This document shows positions 58,187 to 64,000 of a stretch of DNA of 64,000 nt, in pieces. Numbering within the stretch: the first letter of the stretch is position 1; the number at the start of each line of letters is the position of its first letter. Both the position numbers and the translations under genes were made by a program. The DNA is taken from NCBI GenBank assembly GCA_029779435.1, contig JAKPAM010000036.1:62001-126000 (forward strand), given 5' to 3'. This stretch comes from Pseudomonadota bacterium. Lineage in GTDB: Bacteria; Pseudomonadota; Gammaproteobacteria; Burkholderiales; Burkholderiaceae_E. The notes under the pieces are model-generated. The model did not search any database, was not told the origin of the DNA, and saw nothing but the letters and a program-made list of their open reading frames with translations.

Positions 58187-60817
58187 TTAGAACGTGATCT
58201 GCGCGGTCAGCACCACGCGTCGGCCCGGACCGTAGATCAGCGTGCCGGTCGGCGGCGCGGTGCTGCCGACATAAGTGGTGCGGTCCATCACGTTGGCCAC
58301 ATTCAGGTTCACGTTCAGGTCATTGCCGTTGACCCGGTACCGCCAGAACAGCCCCAGGTCGAGGACGCCGTAGCCGGCGATCCAGTCGGCGCCGCTGGCC
58401 GTGTAGGTCGTGTGCATCCTGCTCTGCGCGCGCAGGCCGACGCCCAGCGACAGCGATCCCCACGGCGAGCCCTGCACCAGCGAGACGCGATTCCACAGTG
58501 ACAGGCCGTGCCTGGGGATCGATGCGAACGATCGCCCGCGCTGGAACGTGTCCTGGGTCTCGACGATCTCGGTGTCCAGATAGGTATAGGCGAGCGACGC
58601 CTGCCAGCCGCGCAGGATCTCGCCCGACAGCGTCACTTCGACACCCTGCGAGCGCTGCAGGCCGTCGAGCGTGTACGCGCAGTAGAACGGGTCGGCCGGG
58701 TCGGTCACCGTGCTGTCGCAGGTGGTCGCGTTCTCGGCCCGCGCGATGTTCTTCTTGTCGATGCGGAACAGCGCCAGAGTGAACAGGCCCGCACCGTCGT
58801 TCAGATCCTGCTTGTAGCCGATCTCGTACTGCACACCCTGTTCGGGCTTGAGCAGCGCATTGCCCGATGCGTCGCGCCGCGTCAGCGACGGCTGCGGCGC
58901 GAACGACTGCCCATAGCTGGCGTATAGCGTCGCGTGCGGCGTGATGTCGTGCATCGCCGCCACGCGCGGTGTCCAGCGCTGGGTCTTGAATGGCGTGTCG
59001 TCGGCGCGCACGCCGGTGTTCCAGTTGTAACTGCCGCGCGCCAGGTTGTCGTACTGCGACCAGCCGGCTCCGATCATCAATCGCGTGCGGCCATCGGGCA
59101 GATGGATCAGGTCCTGCAGGTAGAAGTTGGTATCGCGGCGCTCGGCCCACGGCACCATGAATGCCGATTGCGACATCACGACGTCGCGCCACGGCCAGAC
59201 GCCGTTGTCCAGCGTGTCGATGTCGAGCGGTAGCGCGCCATAGCGTCCGGGTCGCACGACGGCGCCAGTCCGCGGGTTGACGTAGCCGCCCGTATCGAAC
59301 TCGCCGCTGACGGTGGGCCGGCTCATGCTGCGCGTGCGGCTGATGCCGTAGCCGATGCCGGCGAGCCAGTCGTGGCGCAGGCCTCCGGTGCGCAGCTTGC
59401 CCGATACGTCGACGCCTCCGGACAGGCTTTCCCATTGCGACGGCGGCGAGAAGCTTACCGAGCGGGGGATGCGGCCGTCGATCGGATCCGGCGGCGTGCC
59501 GCCGCCGCCCGAGCCCGAGGGGCGCGTCACCTGGTACCACTGCTCGGAGCGCTGCCAGCTCAGGTTCGCGGCGATCTTCAGATCGTCCGCGGGTCGCCAC
59601 AGCGCGTTCCACAGCAGCGTATCGGCTTCGCGGCGCGCGCGATCGTTCAGGTGACCGAGAAACGACTGGTCGCGCGGGATCGGATAGTACTCGCCGTTGA
59701 CCGTCTTCTTGTTGTTCTCCTTTTCGGGGACGGCGCGCACGTCGGTGCGTTCATAAGTGAGCGTGCTGTCGAAGCGCGGCGACGGATTCCAGCGCAACGC
59801 GGCGAGGAAGCTGTTGGGCTTGGACCAGACGTGCGCCTGGTCGTCCTCGTAGCGCGACAGGCTGCCCACCAGCCGGTATTGCACCGTCTTGTCCGCATTG
59901 AGCGGTCCGGTCAGGTCGGCCATCGTCGCGATGCTGCCTTCGCTGTCGGTGCGCGCGCGCAGCACGTAGCGCGCGTCGGCGCGAGGGCGTTTGTAGTTGT
60001 AGTTGAAGACGCCGCCGGGCTGCGCGGCCCCGTAGTACAGCGAGGCGGGCCCGCGCAGCAACTCGACCGATTCCAGGCTGTCCGTGCCGCGCATGCCGGC
60101 GCCGCCGCCGTAGATGCGGTTGCCGTTGATCAGCATCTGGCCGTCGTTGCCGCTGGCGTTGCTGAACCCGCGCACGCTCAGGTAGCGGTCCATGCCGATG
60201 CCGATGTCCGATTGGCCGTTGTTGGCCGTCACGCCGGTGAAGCGTTCGATCGTGTCGTAGATGTTCTGATCGCCGCGCTCGACGATCAGCGTCTCGCTGG
60301 CCTGGAAGACGCTGAAAGGCGTCATGCGGGGCGGCAGGTCGATCTTGGTCGCCACGCTGCTGAGCCGGTCGGCGACATAAGGCGATGCCGGTTCGCGCGA
60401 GGCGGATACCGTGATCGCCGGCAGTGTCTGCGACGTCCCCGCGGAAGCGGGCGGTGCGGAGGCGGCGGGTGCCGCCGCTGCCTGGCGAACGCTGAGCGCG
60501 CCGCTGGCGGTCGTCATCAGTTCGAGGCCGGTGCCGCGCAACGCTTGGCGGATGGCATCGGTCGCGCGCATCGTGCCCTCGACCGGCGATGCGCGCTTGC
60601 CTTCGAGCAGCACCGGCTCGGCGACGAGGCTGCGGCCGGATTGACGGGCGATGCGCCGCAGCGCGTCGCCCAGGTCTCCCGCCGGAATCGTGTAGTGCTG
60701 GACGTCGTCGGCCGCCTCGGAGGGCGTGGACGGGGATTGCGCGTTCACGGGTGACGCGAAGGACAGGACGGCCAGGGCGGCAAGCGCCAGCGCCGTGGGG
60801 CGGCAAGACAACGACAT
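58187..60817 (-). CDS. TonB-dependent siderophore receptor with N-terminal signalling (STN) domain
   Basis: Signal peptide; STN HYTIPAGDLGDALRRIARQSGRSLVAEPVLLEGKRASPVEGTMRATDAIRQALRGTGLEL; plug TPFSVFQASETLIVERGDQNIYDTIERFTGV; C-terminal LIYGPGRRVVLTAQITF. Confidence 0.96.
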   Translation of the reverse strand: MSLSCRPTALALAALAVLSFASPVNAQSPSTPSEAADDVQHYTIPAGDLGDALRRIARQSGRSLVAEPVLLEGKRASPVEGTMRATDAIRQALRGTGLELMTTASGALSVRQAAAAPAASAPPASAGTSQTLPAITVSASREPASPYVADRLSSVATKIDLPPRMTPFSVFQASETLIVERGDQNIYDTIERFTGVTANNGQSDIGIGMDRYLSVRGFSNASGNDGQMLINGNRIYGGGAGMRGTDSLESVELLRGPASLYYGAAQPGGVFNYNYKRPRADARYVLRARTDSEGSIATMADLTGPLNADKTVQYRLVGSLSRYEDDQAHVWSKPNSFLAALRWNPSPRFDSTLTYERTDVRAVPEKENNKKTVNGEYYPIPRDQSFLGHLNDRARREADTLLWNALWRPADDLKIAANLSWQRSEQWYQVTRPSGSGGGGTPPDPIDGRIPRSVSFSPPSQWESLSGGVDVSGKLRTGGLRHDWLAGIGYGISRTRSMSRPTVSGEFDTGGYVNPRTGAVVRPGRYGALPLDIDTLDNGVWPWRDVVMSQSAFMVPWAERRDTNFYLQDLIHLPDGRTRLMIGAGWSQYDNLARGSYNWNTGVRADDTPFKTQRWTPRVAAMHDITPHATLYASYGQSFAPQPSLTRRDASGNALLKPEQGVQYEIGYKQDLNDGAGLFTLALFRIDKKNIARAENATTCDSTVTDPADPFYCAYTLDGLQRSQGVEVTLSGEILRGWQASLAYTYLDTEIVETQDTFQRGRSFASIPRHGLSLWNRVSLVQGSPWGSLSLGVGLRAQSRMHTTYTASGADWIAGYGVLDLGLFWRYRVNGNDLNVNLNVANVMDRTTYVGSTAPPTGTLIYGPGRRVVLTAQITF

Positions 60818-60862
60818 CGACGGAAATCTCTCCAGGGCAGGCCGCATCGCGCGGCAATGCCA

Positions 60863-60893
60863 GGAAGACGCACGACGCGGGCAAAACCCCTCA
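60863..60893 (-). promoter_or_regulatory. candidate FecI-type ECF promoter upstream of the TonB receptor
   Basis: Minus strand tgaggggttttgcccgcgtcgtgcgtcttcc contains a GGGGTTTT block followed by CGTC; pattern judgement only. Confidence 0.3.
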
Positions 60894-60914
60894 TCGCGCG
60901 GGAAAGATGTCCGG

Positions 60915-62249
60915 TCATCGGGCGTCGATCCACGTGATCCATCCGCTGAAGCGCCTCACGGCGATCGGCAGCGCATCGGCCAACATGCGCAACGCCCGCT
61001 GAGGTTCGTCGAGCGGGAACACGCCGAATACCCGCAGGGCCGCCGCCTGGGTGCTGATCCGTATCAGTCCGTGCTGATAGGGCCGCAGCGCCGCCACGAC
61101 CTCGCCGAGCGGCGCATCGCGGACGTCGAGCACGCCATCGGTCCAGGCCGCCTGCGCGTCGCTGCTGGTGCCGATCTCGATATGGGCGTCGCCGTGCCGC
61201 CATGCGAGCGACTGCCCGACGGCCAGCGCATGCGGCATCCCGGACGGATCGAACCACCGCGCATGGCCGGTGAGCAGGGCGATCGACGTGTCCGACTCGC
61301 CCCGCCTGGCCAGGATCCGTGCCGGCGCATCGCCGGATGCCTGCAAACGTGCCGGACCCGACCGCAACACGAACGGTTGGGGCCGGGCGTCGACCTCGAT
61401 CATGCATTGGCCGCCGAGCAGCGTCAGTTCGCGTGCGCTGGCGCTTATCCGGTAATTGGCGCCCGATCGCGCATCGAGCGTCAGCACCGAGCCATCGGCG
61501 AGGGCGATCCGCCGGCGCTCGGCGGTGCGCGTATGCCAGTCCGCCAGCAGCGAGCGCGGCGGCAGTTGCTCGTTGAGCACGATCCCGCCGCTGCCGAGGA
61601 CCAGCATCGCCAGGCCGCCCTGCAACGCGCGGCGCCGGGCCCGCGACGGCGATGTCTTGCGCTCCGTCAGCACCTGATAGCTGGCTTGGCGGATGCCTTC
61701 GTGGCGTGCATCGATGTCGCGGATCCGCGCCACCGGCGCGGCCGCGTCGCCGACCTGGCAATGCAGGCCTGCCCGCCGGACATCGCGTTCCACCGTCGCG
61801 AGGGACACGCCCATGTGCGCGGCGATCGCGGTGTGCGCCATGCCTTCGAGCCGATTGAGCAGGAATGCTTGCCGACAGCGCAGCGGCAGGCCGTCCAGCA
61901 TCCGGTCGATGCTCTCGATCGCCTCGCGCAGCAGCGCTTCGTCCTCGGCCGACGGCGCCACGGCGAGGGGTTGCCGGGCCAGCACGTCGAGCCAGCTCGC
62001 TTCGAGCGCCCGCCGCCGCCAGAAGCTGGACAGCAGGCGCCGTGCCAACGTCGCCAGATAGGCTTTCGGTTCGTCGATCGTCCGGGCGTCGCTGAACGTC
62101 AGCACGCGAACGAAGGTGTCCTGCGACAGATCCGCGGCATCGTCGACGCTGCCGAGCCTCCGGCGCAGCCAGTCCTGCAGCCATTCTCGATGTTCGGCGT
62201 ACAGGGTGTGGACGGCTTGCTCGTTGGTGATCGGATCGGCGGCACCCAT
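60915..62249 (-). CDS. hybrid FecI-like ECF sigma factor / FecR-like anti-sigma transmembrane regulator in a single ORF
   Basis: Residues 1-164 sigma2/sigma4-like (LYAEHREWLQDWLRRRLGSVDDAADLSQDTFVRVL...LPLRCRQAFLLNRLEGMAHTAIAAHMGVSLATVERDVRRAGLHC); residues ~209-225 TM (LQGGLAMLVLGSGGIVL); then FecR-like DWHTRTAERRRIALADGSVLTLDARSGANYRISASARELTLLGGQCMIEV and a C-terminal STN-like region. Confidence 0.9.
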   Translation of the reverse strand: MGAADPITNEQAVHTLYAEHREWLQDWLRRRLGSVDDAADLSQDTFVRVLTFSDARTIDEPKAYLATLARRLLSSFWRRRALEASWLDVLARQPLAVAPSAEDEALLREAIESIDRMLDGLPLRCRQAFLLNRLEGMAHTAIAAHMGVSLATVERDVRRAGLHCQVGDAAAPVARIRDIDARHEGIRQASYQVLTERKTSPSRARRRALQGGLAMLVLGSGGIVLNEQLPPRSLLADWHTRTAERRRIALADGSVLTLDARSGANYRISASARELTLLGGQCMIEVDARPQPFVLRSGPARLQASGDAPARILARRGESDTSIALLTGHARWFDPSGMPHALAVGQSLAWRHGDAHIEIGTSSDAQAAWTDGVLDVRDAPLGEVVAALRPYQHGLIRISTQAAALRVFGVFPLDEPQRALRMLADALPIAVRRFSGWITWIDAR

Positions 62250-62267
62250 GGTTGCGGCGCGTTATTG

Positions 62268-62286
62268 TTTAATGCAAATGATTCCG
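62268..62286. promoter_or_regulatory. candidate Fur box upstream of the sigma/anti-sigma hybrid
   Basis: tttaatgcaaatgattccg matches 11 of 19 positions of GATAATGATAATCATTATC, 19 nt upstream of the ATG at 62249. Confidence 0.5.
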
Positions 62287-62417
62287 ATTCTACATCATCG
62301 ATCTTTGAGCAAGCCCTCGCGCATCGTCGAACCTTTCCAGGACCTGTCGGTCTTGCCGACGCGGCACGGCGCACAATGCGCAGATCCGCGCACCGACCCG
62401 AACGACGAGGAGACCCC

Positions 62418-63518
62418 GTGCCCGAACTGCTGTCCGCCGAACTGATCGCCCTGCGTGAGCGCACCGCCGCACTGGCCCGCGGCCCGCTGGCCGCGCTGCG
62501 CGACGACGCGTCGCTGACCGACGCCGAGCGGGGCGCCCGCGTGCGCGCCGCCAGCAAGGAAGCCGGCCTGTACGGACTGACGCAGCGCGACGACACGCCG
62601 GCATTGGCGCTGCTGGTGGCGCGCGAGACGCTGGCGATCCACGGCGTCTCGATGCTGCGGGGCCTGTTCGGCGCCGGCGGCGGCGTGCTGGCGGCGGTTG
62701 GCGAGCCGCTGCGCTCGACGCACCTGCTGCCGATGCTGGCGGGCGACAAGGTCGCCGGTTTCGCGATCACCGAGCCTCGCGACACGCCCCTGCCTACCCA
62801 TGCGACCGTCGACGGCGATGATCTCGTGGTCACGGGCCGCAAGTCCTACGTCACCGGCGGCGCCGATGCGGATTTCCTGACCGCGCTGGTCGACGTCGAC
62901 GGGCTGGGCCCCTCGATGGTCGTCATCGATACCGATCGGCCGGGCGTGCGCGTGACGCGCCGGTTTTCGTCGCTCGACGGCAGCCACCATGCGGCGTTCG
63001 CGTTCGAGCAGGTGCGCGTGCCGCGCGCCCACGTGATCGGCGCCCCGGGCGACGGGCGCTCGCGGGCGTTGGACAAGATCAGCGCGGTACGCCGGGCCGT
63101 GGCGGCCGACTGCGTGGGAACGATGGCCTGGCTGCTGGATGTGGTCGCGGGCGAGCTTCAGCGCGAGCGCAAGGGCGGCGCCAAGGGGGCGCAGGATCGC
63201 ATCCGGCTGCGGTACGGCGAACTGCGCGCGGCCGCGTATGCGGCCCGCTCGATGCTGTACCGGACGGCGAGGCTGGCCGATGCCGGCGAGAACGTCGTCA
63301 ACGAGACGATCGCGTCCAAGGTGTTCGCCAGCGAACTGGCGAACCGCATCGCCGACGAGTCGGTGCAATTGATCGGCGGCGAGGCACTGGTCGTCGGGCA
63401 CCCGGTGGAGCGGGCGCTGCGACGCGTGCGGGCTTATCGGCTGGCCGAAGGCGACAGCGACACGCTGTACGTGAACCTGTCGCGCGGGTTTCTCGACTAC
63501 GGGCTCGGTCGGATCTGA
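62418..63518 (+). CDS. acyl-CoA dehydrogenase family protein
   Basis: C-terminal part of ORF 60726..63518; VPELLSAELIALRERTAALARGPLAALRDD; AGFAITEPRDTPLPTHATVDGDDLVVTGRKSYVTGGADADFLTALVDVD; DESVQLIGGEALVVGHPVERALRRVRAYRLAEGDSD. GTG start. Confidence 0.88.
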   Translation: MPELLSAELIALRERTAALARGPLAALRDDASLTDAERGARVRAASKEAGLYGLTQRDDTPALALLVARETLAIHGVSMLRGLFGAGGGVLAAVGEPLRSTHLLPMLAGDKVAGFAITEPRDTPLPTHATVDGDDLVVTGRKSYVTGGADADFLTALVDVDGLGPSMVVIDTDRPGVRVTRRFSSLDGSHHAAFAFEQVRVPRAHVIGAPGDGRSRALDKISAVRRAVAADCVGTMAWLLDVVAGELQRERKGGAKGAQDRIRLRYGELRAAAYAARSMLYRTARLADAGENVVNETIASKVFASELANRIADESVQLIGGEALVVGHPVERALRRVRAYRLAEGDSDTLYVNLSRGFLDYGLGRI

Positions 63519-63562
63519 AGGCTCGGCCGGATCCGACGACGCCGCCTTGGCGTCGACAGATC

Positions 63563-64000
63563 CTAGTTCGCCTGGCGCGTCGGGATCTTGTTGAACGGGA
63601 TCCCGCGGTCGGCGCGCATGTCGGCCGGCAGGCCCAGCACGCGTTCGGCAATGATGTTGCGCAGGATCTCGTCGGTTCCTCCTTCGATCCGCGTCGCGGG
63701 CGAGCGCAGCAGCATCGCCTGGAAGCGGCCGGACGCCTCGACGCGGGCCGGATCCATCGCGATGCCGGCCTGGCCCTGCAGGTCGAGCGCGAACGTCGCG
63801 ATCTCCTGCAGCGTCTGGCCGGCCACCAGCTTGCCGATCGAGTTCTCCGGGCCGGGCGTCTGACCCTTGGACAGCGCCGAGATGCTGCGGTACGCGGTGT
63901 AGCGCAGACCGCTGGTGCGCACGGCCCAGGTCGCCAGCCGGGAGCGCACGGCCGGATCGTCGACCGCCAGGCCGCCGCCGGTGTCGAACGTGCAGCACAG
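63563..64000 (-). CDS. acyl-CoA dehydrogenase, C-terminal portion, continues beyond window
   Basis: QTPGPENSIGKLVAGQTLQEIATFALDLQGQAGI...RFQAMLLRSPATRIEGGTDEILRNIIAERVLGLPADMRADRGIPFNKIP. Confidence 0.9.
   Translation of the reverse strand: MCCTFDTGGGLAVDDPAVRSRLATWAVRTSGLRYTAYRSISALSKGQTPGPENSIGKLVAGQTLQEIATFALDLQGQAGIAMDPARVEASGRFQAMLLRSPATRIEGGTDEILRNIIAERVLGLPADMRADRGIPFNKIPTRQAN

Noticed and set aside
60726-62417. Upstream part of the 930-aa plus ORF
   Set aside because: Antisense to the sigma/anti-sigma hybrid; acyl-CoA dehydrogenase homology begins only at the GTG at 62418.
1-64000. CRISPR arrays, rRNA, tRNA, IS transposases or phage genes
   Set aside because: No spacer-repeat structure, no recognisable RNA genes, and no transposase or integrase-like protein in any frame read.

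Overview
High-GC window that looks like a Burkholderiales chromosome; the lineage call is inference from Bug-type solute receptors, the QueF type and the overall gene content. I support about 55 protein-coding loci and see no convincing rRNA, tRNA or CRISPR. Main blocks: (1) ppx-ppc, divergent from ppk1; (2) 5-oxoprolinase pxpBCA, convergent with a Tat-type beta-glucuronidase-like GH2 enzyme; (3) queF, a FUSC transporter and a nitroreductase; (4) an RHH/PIN toxin-antitoxin pair bracketed by a 47-bp duplication of the nitroreductase 3' end; (5) a small glycan-modification island containing a frameshifted epimerase; (6) a Bug receptor with a self-sufficient CYP116B-type P450; (7) trpBA-LysR; (8) bestrophin with a CPA2 antiporter; (9) a Liv-type ABC transporter; (10) a Gld-like ABC operon with an embedded, translationally coupled PNGS-repeat mini-ORF; (11) a periplasmic metallo-beta-lactamase, a Bug receptor and a BKACE enzyme; (12) a HutF homologue that has lost metal-ligand residues; (13) LLM monooxygenase/SfnB-like and acyl-CoA metabolism genes; (14) an iron-uptake operon whose regulator is a single ORF fusing a FecI-like sigma factor to FecR-like transmembrane and periplasmic domains. 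The best candidates for unusual biology are the sigma/anti-sigma hybrid, the HutF pseudo-enzyme candidate, the PIN module with its gene-tail duplication, and the coupled mini-ORF. Many long ORFs in the supplied track are antisense artefacts of high GC. No searches were run; family calls rest on motifs recognised by eye.
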